From Lederbergia citrisecunda (lineage in GTDB: Bacteria; Bacillota; Bacilli; Bacillales; Bacillaceae_C), in NCBI RefSeq assembly GCF_018343695.1, contig NZ_JAGYPJ010000001.1, positions 3,222,511 through 3,286,510 of the forward strand: a stretch of DNA of 64,000 nucleotides, read 5' to 3'. Within the stretch, counting starts at the first letter, position 1, and each line of letters opens with the position of its first letter. Made by a program: the position numbers and the translations under genes. Of the stretch, positions 42,721-51,272 are shown in pieces. The notes below the pieces were generated by a model. The model had not been told where the DNA came from, did no database searches, and saw only the letters and a list, made by a program, of their open reading frames with translations.

Positions 42721-43620
42721 TTAGCGAAGAATACCTTCGATGGAGTTAGTTATACTAATTGCCTGTAGCTTATAGTGATCTTTGTAAGCCATGGCGCCGC
42801 TCCCCCCAAGGTAAAAATCAATATTACGGTTTTTTTCAGCAAAATGATCAAGCTTTCTTAAAAGCTCTGGGTCAGTTTCAAAAGGAATCGTTGTCGTTGC
42901 CGACAGAAGAACTACATTAGGCTTTAGTTTCTCTACCAATGATTCTATCGATCCAGGAGCAGGAGAAGCCCCGACCAACTGTGTTTTCCATCCTTTTATC
43001 ATTAGTTGTAATAGGACAAGATGAAGAGGAACTTCATGGTGCTCGTGTGGCAGACATGCGCCAAGAACAAAAGGAGCATTTTCTCGATATTGATAATTGC
43101 GCCGAATTTGCACTAAAAAATCTCTTACTACAAGACTGGACACTGATTCTTGATATTCATCCCACTCATTTTTCTCCCACTTATTGCCCACTTCCTTTAA
43201 AAAAGGAACTACAACTGACTCTATGAAGAGCGATAATCCTAAATGATGATAGGCCTGTTGTAAGATGAAACTCAATTCGATTTCGTCACAATGTTTACCT
43301 TTTTCAAGTAGCCTAAAAACATAGTCGTTCCATTGCTCAAAGGTCGGGGATACACCCTTTTCCAGTGGAATTTCCGGAGTGGTTATTTCATTTATCAGAA
43401 GAGCCGCCTGTTTGATTGAGTGTCCTTGTTCTGATAGTAATTTTATTTTTATTAGAGTATTAACATCTTCTTTACTATAGATCCTATAGCCGTTCTCCAA
43501 TCGATTCGGTTGAATGAGTCCATAACGTTCTTCCCATTTCCTGATGACTTGCTTCGATAACCCGGTCATATCTGAGACCTGTTGGATGGTGTACACTCCC
43601 GTTTCGTCAGATTGAATCAT
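42721..43620 (-). CDS. MerR-family regulator with B12-binding-type C-terminal domain (CarH/LitR-like)
   Basis: A 299-residue regulator. The MerR HTH is at about 9-75 (YTIQQVSDMTGLSKQVIRKWEERYGLIQP). A helical B12-cap region (about 95-180) is followed by a Rossmann-like cobalamin-binding domain (about 184-299) with GACLPHEHHEVPL, where E193-x-H195 sits at the ExHxxG position whose His ligates cobalt; the usual Gly is Pro here. CarH/LitR relatives are adenosylcobalamin-dependent light sensors. Binding here is plausible but unproven. I chose ATG 43620 with GAAGGGAT upstream. It is monocistronic, with a cluster of TTGTAYAA sites upstream. Confidence 0.8.
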   Translation of the reverse strand: MIQSDETGVYTIQQVSDMTGLSKQVIRKWEERYGLIQPNRLENGYRIYSKEDVNTLIKIKLLSEQGHSIKQAALLINEITTPEIPLEKGVSPTFEQWNDYVFRLLEKGKHCDEIELSFILQQAYHHLGLSLFIESVVVPFLKEVGNKWEKNEWDEYQESVSSLVVRDFLVQIRRNYQYRENAPFVLGACLPHEHHEVPLHLVLLQLMIKGWKTQLVGASPAPGSIESLVEKLKPNVVLLSATTTIPFETDPELLRKLDHFAEKNRNIDFYLGGSGAMAYKDHYKLQAISITNSIEGILR

Positions 43621-43650
43621 GAAATTCATCCCTTCAATTCGATTTACCCT

Positions 43651-43808
43651 TTGTATAAGTATAGCGAATGCCTGTTTATCGTACAACGTTACCAGCATTA
43701 CATTGTACAAAAGATTGACAGGATGTTATTTCGTAAGTTACTTATGCACGCATGATTATGTTTATCACAAAATCATTTGTATAATAAATACTATAAAACA
43801 TTATACAA
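43651..43808. promoter_or_regulatory. Cluster of TTGTAYAA-like sites between the MerR/B12 regulator and the ABC pair
   Basis: TTGTATAA at 43651, TCGTACAA at 43679, TTGTACAA at 43703, TTGTATAA at 43777 and TTATACAA (reverse orientation) at 43801. Sites 2 and 3 are 24 bases apart, as are sites 4 and 5. The set covers the divergent promoter region. Binding by the MerR/B12 protein is inferred. Confidence 0.5.
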
Positions 43809-43910
43809 ACATTTGACATAGAATGCTACATCTGATAATAATATTTTTAAAGCAAGTGTCTTATCAATGATTTGGTAAATCATTTAGTACACACGAAAGG
43901 AAGTGACACG

Positions 43911-44978
43911 ATGTTTTTAGCATGGCATGAAATAAAAAAGAATAAATTGCGTTTCACATTGATTATGGGAGTGTTAATACTTGTATCGTATCTCGTATTT
44001 TTTCTGTCGGGATTGGCAACAGGTCTAGCTAATTTAAATAGGGAATCAGTGGACAAATGGAATGCGACTGCCATTGTTCTGACTGATGAATCTGACAAAA
44101 GCTTGTACCAATCATCTATGTCGACCGACGATCTAAAGGAGATAAAAGCGAAAGAAGCTGCGGTCATTGGGCAGCTGAATGCCATTGCAAATAATGGGGA
44201 TGAAAAGAAAAACATCTCTCTCTTTGGAATTAACAAAAATGAGTTTCTCATGCCGAATGTTACAGAAGGTAGAGCATTTGAGAAAGCAAATGAAGTCATA
44301 GCTGATGATTCACTGAAAGAAGACGGGTTCCAATTAGGAGATGAGCTGCAGTTATCCTCTAGTGATGAACGGTTAACGATTGTCGGTTTTACCAAAAAGG
44401 CACGATTTAATGCAGCACCTGTTCTATATAGTAATCTTTCCACCTTTCACCACGTTAAATTCGGAGGAGCAGCAGAAGAAAATAACAAAAGCATTAATGG
44501 AATTGTCGTACGAAATGATTCATTAACAAACGTTACAACAAACAATAAACTGCAAGTTATTGAAATCGAAACTTTTATTCGAAGCTTACCTGGCTACACT
44601 GAACAGAAACTAACTTTAAACTTTATGATTTATTTCTTATTTGGCATTTCAGCGGTCATCGTAGCGATTTTCTTGTACGTATTAACAGTTCAAAAGATTA
44701 GTATGTTTGGAGTCATGAAGGCCCAAGGCATATCAAGCAACTATTTATCATGGTCGGTAATGGCACAAACCATTATTTTGGCAGCTATTGGTGTCGCAAT
44801 TGGGCTTGTGTTGACTTTGGCATCAGGAGCGTTTTTACCAGCGGCCGTACCGGTCTCATTCGATTTAATTACACTGGCCATATACGGGTTTGTGTTGGTT
44901 GTAGTAGCTAATGCTGGCGCCGTATTCTCAGTCCTAACGATTGTAAGAATTGATCCACTAAAAGCGATTGGAGGGTAA
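43911..44978 (+). CDS. ABC transporter permease, FtsX/MacB/HrtB-like
   Basis: A 355-residue permease with TM1 (about 15-37), an extracytoplasmic MacB-type core domain (about 38-230), and three TM helices in a C-terminal FtsX domain (about 237-350). The layout and the ending VRIDPLKAIGG match HrtB-like efflux permeases. AGGAAGTG precedes the ATG at 43911; the in-frame stretch before it has no RBS. The ATPase gene starts three bases after the stop. Substrates of such pairs include heme and peptides; none can be named here. It is divergent from the MerR/B12 regulator, which may control it. Confidence 0.83.
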   Translation: MFLAWHEIKKNKLRFTLIMGVLILVSYLVFFLSGLATGLANLNRESVDKWNATAIVLTDESDKSLYQSSMSTDDLKEIKAKEAAVIGQLNAIANNGDEKKNISLFGINKNEFLMPNVTEGRAFEKANEVIADDSLKEDGFQLGDELQLSSSDERLTIVGFTKKARFNAAPVLYSNLSTFHHVKFGGAAEENNKSINGIVVRNDSLTNVTTNNKLQVIEIETFIRSLPGYTEQKLTLNFMIYFLFGISAVIVAIFLYVLTVQKISMFGVMKAQGISSNYLSWSVMAQTIILAAIGVAIGLVLTLASGAFLPAAVPVSFDLITLAIYGFVLVVVANAGAVFSVLTIVRIDPLKAIGG

Positions 44979-44981
44979 ACA

Positions 44982-45683
44982 ATGGCAATATTGGAATTGC
45001 ATCAAGTGACAAAAAGTTTTGGAAGCGGACATAAAAAAGTAGATGCCTTGAAACAGACCGACTTTTGTGCTGAGCGAGGGGAGTTAATTGCCATTATCGG
45101 TCCATCCGGTTCGGGTAAAAGTACTTTCCTTACTATTGTAGGAGGTTTATTAACTCCTTCCTCAGGTGAGGTTGTGATCAATGATCAAAATTTATCACGA
45201 TTAAGTGAAAAAGAACGCTCAAAAATTCGCCTAAAAGAAATCGGATTTGTCTTACAAGCGTCAAATCTCGTACCCTTTCTAACGGTGAAAAATCAAATGA
45301 AACTGTTAGATAGAGTAAAAAAAGGAAATATGACGCCGAAAGAGCTTAATCAGTTAACAGAGGAGTTAGGCATTCGTGATCTACTAACGAAATATCCAGC
45401 TGACTTATCAGGAGGCGAGCGGCAACGAGTTGCAATCGCGAAAGCATTATATAGCAACCCTTCGATTATTTTGGCGGATGAGCCTACAGCCTCTCTCGAT
45501 TCTGATCGTGCCTATGAGGTTATGGAACTACTGAAAAAAGTAACGAAGCAGAAAAATACGACTACGATTGTCGTGACTCATGATATTCGTCTTGTTGGTT
45601 ATTGCGATAAAGTGTACAAAATGACCGACGGGACGCTCGCTTTGGAAGTGAAGGAACAGAAGAAGGAACCACAGTTTGTTTAG
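44982..45683 (+). CDS. ABC transporter ATPase, MacB/LolD/HrtA-like
   Basis: A 233-residue ATPase: Walker A GPSGSGKST (about 40-48), Q-loop FVLQASNLVPFLTV, signature LSGGERQRVAIAKAL, Walker B IILADEPTASLD, H-loop VVTHDIRL. It pairs with the permease immediately upstream. It is followed after 12 bases by the DUF2177 gene, so the ABC pair and the lipid-type genes may share a transcript. Confidence 0.9.
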   Translation: MAILELHQVTKSFGSGHKKVDALKQTDFCAERGELIAIIGPSGSGKSTFLTIVGGLLTPSSGEVVINDQNLSRLSEKERSKIRLKEIGFVLQASNLVPFLTVKNQMKLLDRVKKGNMTPKELNQLTEELGIRDLLTKYPADLSGGERQRVAIAKALYSNPSIILADEPTASLDSDRAYEVMELLKKVTKQKNTTTIVVTHDIRLVGYCDKVYKMTDGTLALEVKEQKKEPQFV

Positions 45684-45695
45684 TGAAAATTAGAG

Positions 45696-46112
45696 ATGAA
45701 TAGATGGAGTATGCATTTTATTAATACCTATTTGGTCACGCTTATTGTTTTTTTCCTTATAGACATCCTTTGGTTAGGGTTTTTCGCAAAAAATATGTAT
45801 CAAGAAAAACTCGGTTTTTTGTTAAAGACTAACGTCAATTGGACGGCTGCTATTCCTTTTTATCTGCTGTTTATTGCTGGAATGATCTTCTTTGTTATCA
45901 ATCCAGCGCTAGCTAAAAACAGCGCATTATATGCACTTATTATCGGTGGCTTTTTCGGACTTATCACCTATGCCACTTATGATATGACCAACTTAGCCAC
46001 ATTAAAAAACTGGCCGCTTTCCATCACAATATTGGATATTAGTTGGGGAACTTTTCTATGTGCAATCACGTCTTTCATTAGTTTTTTCACTGTTAGAACT
46101 TTAATAAAATAA
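45696..46112 (+). CDS. DUF2177-family membrane protein
   Basis: A 138-residue protein with four TM helices (about 10-28, 48-68, 76-98, 112-135). FFLIDILWLGFFAKNMYQ and YATYDMTNLATLKNWPLSI, with the conserved acidic and Trp residues, identify the DUF2177 family. Its function is unknown. In proteobacteria such genes sit beside DUF1295 and cyclopropane-fatty-acid-synthase-type lipid genes (from memory). It is the first of three tightly linked genes. The start is somewhat uncertain: the ATG at 45696 lacks a strong RBS and a second in-frame ATG is at 45711. Confidence 0.78.
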   Translation: MNRWSMHFINTYLVTLIVFFLIDILWLGFFAKNMYQEKLGFLLKTNVNWTAAIPFYLLFIAGMIFFVINPALAKNSALYALIIGGFFGLITYATYDMTNLATLKNWPLSITILDISWGTFLCAITSFISFFTVRTLIK

Positions 46113-46135
46113 TTTTAATAACGGAGTGACGATCA

Positions 46136-47920
46136 ATGGTTGGACCATTTATCGATAGCGAGAAAATATATTATACGTTTCGATCAGGAGCAAGTGCCGT
46201 CATTCAACATAAGCGGGAATTGAACAACATCAATGTATTCCCCGTACCTGACGGCGATACAGGAACAAACTTGGCCTTTACAATGAACGCTATTCTTTCA
46301 GAAGCGAAAGTTGGCAACTCTGCTAAGGAAACGATGTATTCCATTGCAGAAGCGGCTTTGACAGGGGCAAGAGGTAATTCCGGTATTATATTCGCACAAT
46401 TTATGAATGGAATCTATATGGCGTTAGAAGAGCAAAAGGACATTTCCATCGTTGCTTTTTCAAGCGCAGCAAAAAAAGCCATATCATACGCCTATCAAGC
46501 GGTTACGAATCCTATAGAAGGAACGATGTTAAGCGTAATGAAAGCTTGGACGGAATCACTTTATACACTTAAAGATCAAGCTGCCGATTTTGCGCAATTA
46601 TTCCATGCTTCACTACAAGTTGCATTTGAGGCTTTAATGAATACTCCTAATCAATTGAAAGTATTGAAAGAGGCTTCTGTAGTAGATTCTGGAGCGAAAG
46701 GATTTATACATTTCCTTGAGGGCGCCACTCAATATTTAACTACCTTGGAAATGAATGAAGTAGCTATTTCCGCATCAGAAGCAGATTATCGTCCCGCCGT
46801 TCACCAACTTGATCATATAGATCTAACATACCGCTATTGTACAGAGGCGCTACTTGAAGGGGACGGCCTTGATTTAGAAAAGATAAAGCATTCGTTGCTG
46901 GACTTAGGAGATTCACTCATTGTTGCTGGAAGTGCAACGAAAGCAAAAGTTCATCTTCATACGAATTCACCATCTCTATTGTTTGATAGATTAAGAGGGT
47001 ACGGGAAAATTATTAGTCAAAAAGCAGACGATATGGTTAGGCAGTATGAAACTGTTCATACAAGAAAACACAAAATTGCTCTCGTAACAGATTCAATTGC
47101 TGATTTACCACAATCGATTATGGACTATCACCAGATTCATATGCTGCCTTTAAATCTCATTATTGACGACAGTAGCTATTTGGATAAAACAACAATTAGT
47201 CCATCATATCTCTATCAATTCATGGATGACGGGGAGAATTACCCAACATCCTCTCAACCAACAAGAAAAGCAGCCAAAAGTTTTTTACAATTTCTTGAGG
47301 CCCACTATGAATCGATTATCGTTATCACTGTTTCCCAGCAAATGAGCGGAACATACGATACTTTTATGAAAGCAGCCAGAGCGATTGGTTTAGACAAAAA
47401 TAAAATTGCTATTATTGATTCGAAACTAAATTCAGTTGCCCAAGGGTTAGTCGTATTAAAAGCAGCCGAGGAAATTGATTCTGGAAAACATTTTGAAGAA
47501 GTAATAGAACTCGTGGAACAGACTGTTCAAAATACAAAAATATTTGTAAGTGTTAACACCCTAAAATACATGGTGCGTTCAGGCAGGGTGAAAAAGTTGC
47601 AAGGCTTCGCTGCTAAACTTTTCAACTTAAAACCTGTTGTATCGATTGATGATCATGGCGAAGGAATGGTAATTGGAAAGGCGTTAAGTGTAAAAGGAAA
47701 TACAAAAAAAATACAATCGTTGGTCTCAGAAATGATGAAGACAAAAACAATTGTCAACTATGCGATCGTTCATGCAGATGCAGAGGATAGAGCTCAACAA
47801 TATGAAGGGATTTTCACTGCATTAATTGGAAGAAAGCCTAAATACACGACTGAGATTTCATCCATCGTGGCCATGAATGCAGGAATCGGATGCGTAGCTA
47901 TTGCAATAATTACAGAATAA
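46136..47920 (+). CDS. DhaL (DAK2)-DegV fusion protein, probable fatty acid kinase with built-in acyl-binding domain
   Basis: 594 residues. The N-terminal DAK2/DhaL kinase domain (about 8-200) has the Mg/ATP motif NVFPVPDGDTGTNL (D39, D41, N45) and GARGNSGIIFAQ. A YloV-like middle part (about 225-300) contains HLHTNSP. A complete DegV/FakB domain (about 311-594) has the lipid-binding motifs VTDSIADLP, PTSSQP, SQQMSGTYDT and RSGRVKKL. In the fatty acid kinase system FakA (kinase) and FakB (acyl carrier) are separate; here they are one chain, so it should phosphorylate a fatty acid held in cis. It is flanked by DUF2177 and DUF1295 genes. Confidence 0.85.
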   Translation: MVGPFIDSEKIYYTFRSGASAVIQHKRELNNINVFPVPDGDTGTNLAFTMNAILSEAKVGNSAKETMYSIAEAALTGARGNSGIIFAQFMNGIYMALEEQKDISIVAFSSAAKKAISYAYQAVTNPIEGTMLSVMKAWTESLYTLKDQAADFAQLFHASLQVAFEALMNTPNQLKVLKEASVVDSGAKGFIHFLEGATQYLTTLEMNEVAISASEADYRPAVHQLDHIDLTYRYCTEALLEGDGLDLEKIKHSLLDLGDSLIVAGSATKAKVHLHTNSPSLLFDRLRGYGKIISQKADDMVRQYETVHTRKHKIALVTDSIADLPQSIMDYHQIHMLPLNLIIDDSSYLDKTTISPSYLYQFMDDGENYPTSSQPTRKAAKSFLQFLEAHYESIIVITVSQQMSGTYDTFMKAARAIGLDKNKIAIIDSKLNSVAQGLVVLKAAEEIDSGKHFEEVIELVEQTVQNTKIFVSVNTLKYMVRSGRVKKLQGFAAKLFNLKPVVSIDDHGEGMVIGKALSVKGNTKKIQSLVSEMMKTKTIVNYAIVHADAEDRAQQYEGIFTALIGRKPKYTTEISSIVAMNAGIGCVAIAIITE

Positions 47921-47932
47921 GGAGGTTGCTAT

Positions 47933-48706
47933 ATGGAAAATGTTTATATTGGTACATTGATCTCACTTCTTATCTTTTTTTCACTTGTATTTGTCATTGC
48001 TCAAGTGAAGAAAAATAATAGTTTGGTAGATATTGCTTGGGGATTAGGATATGTCATTGCCGCCCTTTACAGCTATATCGTGTCAGAGTTCAAAACCGAT
48101 CGCGCTACACTGATCACGATCCTTGTTATTTTATGGGGCGTTCGTTTAGCGTACTATTTATTTCAACGAAACTGGAATATGCCAGAGGACTATCGATATG
48201 TTAATATGCGAAAGCGCTGGGGCACCCGATTTGTTTACGTCAAAATGTTTCTTAATGTATACATTTTACAATTAGTACTATTATTTATCATTGCTCAGCC
48301 TATTTTGATTACTAGCCAATCAGCAAGTGAAGGATTAGGTGTATTAGATTATATCGGATTAGGATTGTGGATCATAGGCTACTTTTTCGAAGTAGTAGGC
48401 GATCATCAACTAAAAAAGTTCAAAAGCAAGCCTGAAAACAAAGGCAAATTGATGACAAGCGGCTTATGGAAATACACACGCCACCCAAATTATTTTGGCG
48501 AAGCAACACTTTGGTGGGGGATCTTCCTTATCTCATTTTCCTCTCCAAATGGATGGGCAGGCATCTTCAGTCCAATCATTATTACCTTACTCCTCTCGTT
48601 TGTTTCTGGAGTACCACTATTAGAAAAAAGGTTTAAAGATCATCCAGACTTTGAGGCATATTCACATCGTACGAGTAAATTTATCCCACTGCCTCCAAAA
48701 CAATAA
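47933..48706 (+). CDS. DUF1295 / steroid 5-alpha-reductase-like membrane protein
   Basis: A 257-residue protein with six or seven TM helices and the family motif [23 protein letters not shown] near residue 180, which in relatives binds NADPH or SAM for lipid reduction or methylation. [14 protein letters not shown] near the N-terminus is also typical of DUF1295. AAGGAGG is just upstream and the start is 12 bases after the DhaL-DegV gene. It likely acts on membrane lipid or sterol-like substrates; the reaction is unknown. Confidence 0.83.
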   Translation: MENVYIGTLISLLIFFSLVFVIAQVKKNNSLVDIAWGLGYVIAALYSYIVSEFKTDRATLITILVILWGVRLAYYLFQRNWNMPEDYRYVNMRKRWGTRFVYVKMFLNVYILQLVLLFIIAQPILITSQSASEGLGVLDYIGLGLWIIGYFFEVVGDHQLKKFKSKPENKGKLMTSGLWKYTRHPNYFGEATLWWGIFLISFSSPNGWAGIFSPIIITLLLSFVSGVPLLEKRFKDHPDFEAYSHRTSKFIPLPPKQ

Positions 48707-48714
48707 GTTTCTAT

Positions 48715-48743
48715 AAGGAGTAGGCATATGCTTCTCCTTTTTA
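48715..48743 (+). terminator. Terminator of the DUF2177/DhaL-DegV/DUF1295 operon
   Basis: AAGGAG / CTCCTT stem around GGCATATGC, then TTTTT. Confidence 0.65.
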
Positions 48744-48990
48744 CATTTCTCAAATATCACTGATCTTATAGTATAATTCCATCGAAGAATTCTTAAGACA
48801 GATAGTAATTCTGCAAAAAACTTCTGACCTTATTTTGGAGTTCAAAAATCTTCTTATTTTAATATACATCACTCGATTACCGTTCTTCCGTAGGCTTAGA
48901 TATAAAATTCAACTAATTTTTCCTATCTTCCAGCTTATGATAAACTGGTTAAAATTGATTTTTTTCTTCATTTTAAAGGTGTTGAGTAAA

Positions 48991-49893
48991 TTGAAAACGA
49001 CATACTTAGAGTACTTTATTGAAGTAGCTCGAACTAGCAGTTTTACTGAGGCTGCTGAAAACCTGTACATAACACAACCCGCTCTAAGCAGAATCATAAA
49101 ATCATTGGAGGATGAATTAGGCACTCCTCTTTTTGTCCGTGCTCGAAAAAAGCTAATCCTGACCGATGCAGGTCATGTCCTAAACAAACATGCCCACATC
49201 ATAGTGAAGCAAGTGGATTTGCTTAAAACGGAGCTTGGCAATTTGCTTACTCCGAAAAAAGGACATATTCGCATCGGGTTGCCTACCATTACTAATTCGT
49301 TCTTTTTTTCCAAGCTCCTCGCTTCCTTCCATCATGAGTACCCCGACGTGACGTTTCAATTAGAAGAAGATGGGTCGAAAGTAATTGAGGAAAAGATTAT
49401 CGACAATCGACTAGATATAGGGGTCATCGTTCTTCCTGATGATCATAGTCGGCTTGATTACTTTTCGTTTATTAATGAGACTTTAAAGCTTGTTGTTCCT
49501 TCCTCCCATCCTCTCGTAAAAAAAGAGGAAGTAACACTAGATGAACTAAAAAAAGAGAAATTCATTATGTTTAATCAAGATTTTGAGCTAAGAAATTTAA
49601 TTTTAGCCGCATGTAAGGAATCCAGTTTCCAACCTAACATTATCTCAGAAACATCACAATTAGATTTTATTGAAGAAATGGTCGCTTCTAATCTTGGCAT
49701 TACACTGTTGCCGGAAAGTACATGTGCTGAATTAACAAGCCATTTACATACTATTACCATTGCCAATCCAACGATTGAATGGAATCTGGCACTTGTATGG
49801 AAAAAAGATGCGTACTTATCTCAGATTGCCAAGGAATTTATCCGCTTTGCTAAATCAAAGCTCACAAATCTTAATGATAGCAGTTCACCATAA
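48991..49893 (+). CDS. LysR-family transcriptional regulator
   Basis: A 300-residue LTTR. The N-terminal winged HTH (about 1-60) reads TTYLEYFIEVARTSSFTEAA, then ENLYITQPALSRIIKSLEDELGTPLF. The C-terminal effector domain (about 88-295) has a periplasmic-binding fold. I chose TTG at 48991 with AAAGGTG nine bases upstream; the in-frame extension to 48835 encodes an implausible hydrophobic leader. No divergent gene is adjacent, so the target is uncertain. It is closed by a terminator at 49892. Confidence 0.82.
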   Translation: MKTTYLEYFIEVARTSSFTEAAENLYITQPALSRIIKSLEDELGTPLFVRARKKLILTDAGHVLNKHAHIIVKQVDLLKTELGNLLTPKKGHIRIGLPTITNSFFFSKLLASFHHEYPDVTFQLEEDGSKVIEEKIIDNRLDIGVIVLPDDHSRLDYFSFINETLKLVVPSSHPLVKKEEVTLDELKKEKFIMFNQDFELRNLILAACKESSFQPNIISETSQLDFIEEMVASNLGITLLPESTCAELTSHLHTITIANPTIEWNLALVWKKDAYLSQIAKEFIRFAKSKLTNLNDSSSP

Positions 49894-49920
49894 GCTTTCC
49901 TTTTAGGGAGCTTTTTTATT
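49892..49920 (+). terminator. Terminator of the LysR gene
   Basis: AAGCTTTCC / GGGAGCTT stem followed by TTTTTATTTT. Confidence 0.65.
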
Positions 49921-50068
49921 TTCCCCTAACCGCTTTCATGTTAATTCGTTATGAACCCTATGTTTGATTGGCATTGTACATTCTTAATCAACAGAACTAT
50001 AATTGCCGATGTGAAACGTTACATCACCATATTTTCGAAAAACACTTTAATAAAAGGGTGATATCTTC

Positions 50069-50584
50069 ATGAAAGCAAAAAAAATGAAAGAAACACGCGT
50101 TGTTCAAACCGACCAAGTTCTAATCAATGATTTGAACAATTATCATACATTATTCGGCGGAGTCTTAATGAAAAAGATGGACGCCTGTGCAACTTTATCT
50201 GCTCGCAGACACTCGAGGGTGAAGGAGTGTGTTACCGCCTCAACTGATTCCGTCAATTTTATTGAGCCAATCAGACAAAGTGATTCCGTTTGTATCGAAT
50301 CATTTGTAAGTTATACAGGAAAAACATCGATGGAGATTTTCTGCAAGGTCATTGCCGAAGATTTAGAAACAGGCAAACGCAGAATCGCTACTACAGCTTT
50401 CCTCACGTTCGTTCCACTCGATGAAAATAAAAAACCGATTGAAGTACCGGGTATTATTCCAGAAACCGAAGAGGAAAAATATCTTTTTGAAACCGGAAAA
50501 GAACGTGAAAAAATAAGGAAGTTGAAAAGGCAACAAAATAAGGAACTTGTATCCAATCTTGTATTGGATAAGCCTTGGGATTAA
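50069..50584 (+). CDS. ykhA: Acyl-CoA thioesterase, hot-dog fold (YkhA-like)
   Basis: A 171-residue hot-dog thioesterase of the acyl-CoA hydrolase (ACOT) type. YHTLFGGVLMKKMDACATLSA carries the HTxFGGxL(M)xxMD catalytic motif, and FIEPIRQSDSVCIESFVSYTG and TTAFLTFVPLDENKK are standard. It hydrolyses acyl-CoA thioesters. Length and ends match Bacillus YkhA. AAAGGGTGAT precedes the ATG. A small protein gene follows after 24 bases with its own RBS, probably co-transcribed. Confidence 0.88.
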   Translation: MKAKKMKETRVVQTDQVLINDLNNYHTLFGGVLMKKMDACATLSARRHSRVKECVTASTDSVNFIEPIRQSDSVCIESFVSYTGKTSMEIFCKVIAEDLETGKRRIATTAFLTFVPLDENKKPIEVPGIIPETEEEKYLFETGKEREKIRKLKRQQNKELVSNLVLDKPWD

Positions 50585-50608
50585 CCATTTCTTGAAAGGA
50601 GAAATAAC

Positions 50609-50980
50609 ATGCTTGTAGCACCATGCTTAAACGAATTATTAAACACTAAGCAGGAAATTGAAAAATTAAATCAAACAAAACCGACTTTATATCGAAAGTT
50701 CATCAACGTCATCCAGCTTACTCGACAGCTACAATATGGCTATCAATTCATGGGCGCCTTGCTTATGGATGAAGATCCAAGTAATTTTTATCCATCATCT
50801 CAAGACGATTATGTATTGTCTGTTTATAAACAGGAAATTGAGAAATTAAAAAACGACAGCCGATTCCAAGAACTAAAACAAATCTTAGTCAAATATCGGG
50901 AAATAAGCTACGTAAATATAAGTAAATTGGCACTAGGCACTAACCCAAGAGTATTAGTTGGACCAACTTTGATTCGCTAA
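50609..50980 (+). CDS. Small cytosolic protein of unknown function
   Basis: 123 residues, largely helical, without TM or signal. EIEKL is repeated (about 17-21 and 76-80) and the segment TRQLQYGYQFMGALLMDED is conserved-looking. AAAGGAG precedes the ATG, supporting a real gene. It follows the ykhA-like thioesterase in a likely operon. I do not recognise the family. Confidence 0.6.
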   Translation: MLVAPCLNELLNTKQEIEKLNQTKPTLYRKFINVIQLTRQLQYGYQFMGALLMDEDPSNFYPSSQDDYVLSVYKQEIEKLKNDSRFQELKQILVKYREISYVNISKLALGTNPRVLVGPTLIR

Positions 50981-51022
50981 TTAGGTATTCCCTATGAATA
51001 GGAAATACTATTATATAAATCC

Positions 51023-51056
51023 AAAAATCCTAGAGACTTTCTTTGGGATTTTTTTT
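51023..51056 (+). terminator. Terminator after the ykhA-like operon
   Basis: AATCCTAGAG / CTTTGGGATT stem with wobble pairs, then a run of T. A further hairpin (AGGTATTCC / GGAAATACT) precedes it. Confidence 0.65.
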
Positions 51057-51189
51057 GTTAATAGGACATTTTTTGCTACCTTCCTTTTATTAACACTTTT
51101 TATATTGATTTTTGAGTTTAATGGTGTTCACGTTCCATAGCATCAGAGATAATATTGGAAATCTTGCTCCCCGCTCGATAAAACATTTA

Positions 51190-51217
51190 AAAAGGAACGA
51201 TTCTCGAGAATCGTCCC
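51190..51217 (-). terminator. Terminator of the sigma/anti-sigma operon
   Basis: On the minus strand GGGACGATTCTC / GAGAATCGTTCC, then TTTTTAAA. The core ACGATTCTCGAGAATCGT is a perfect 18-bp palindrome. Confidence 0.75.
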
Positions 51218-51272
51218 TGATTGTGAAGTAATCATTTTCTAATACTATTTATTGAAAGAATATTCTCTTCCC

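Noticed and set aside
48835-48990. N-terminal extension of the LysR regulator
   Set aside because: The added residues are hydrophobic and unlike any LysR N-terminus, while TTG at 48991 has a proper RBS.
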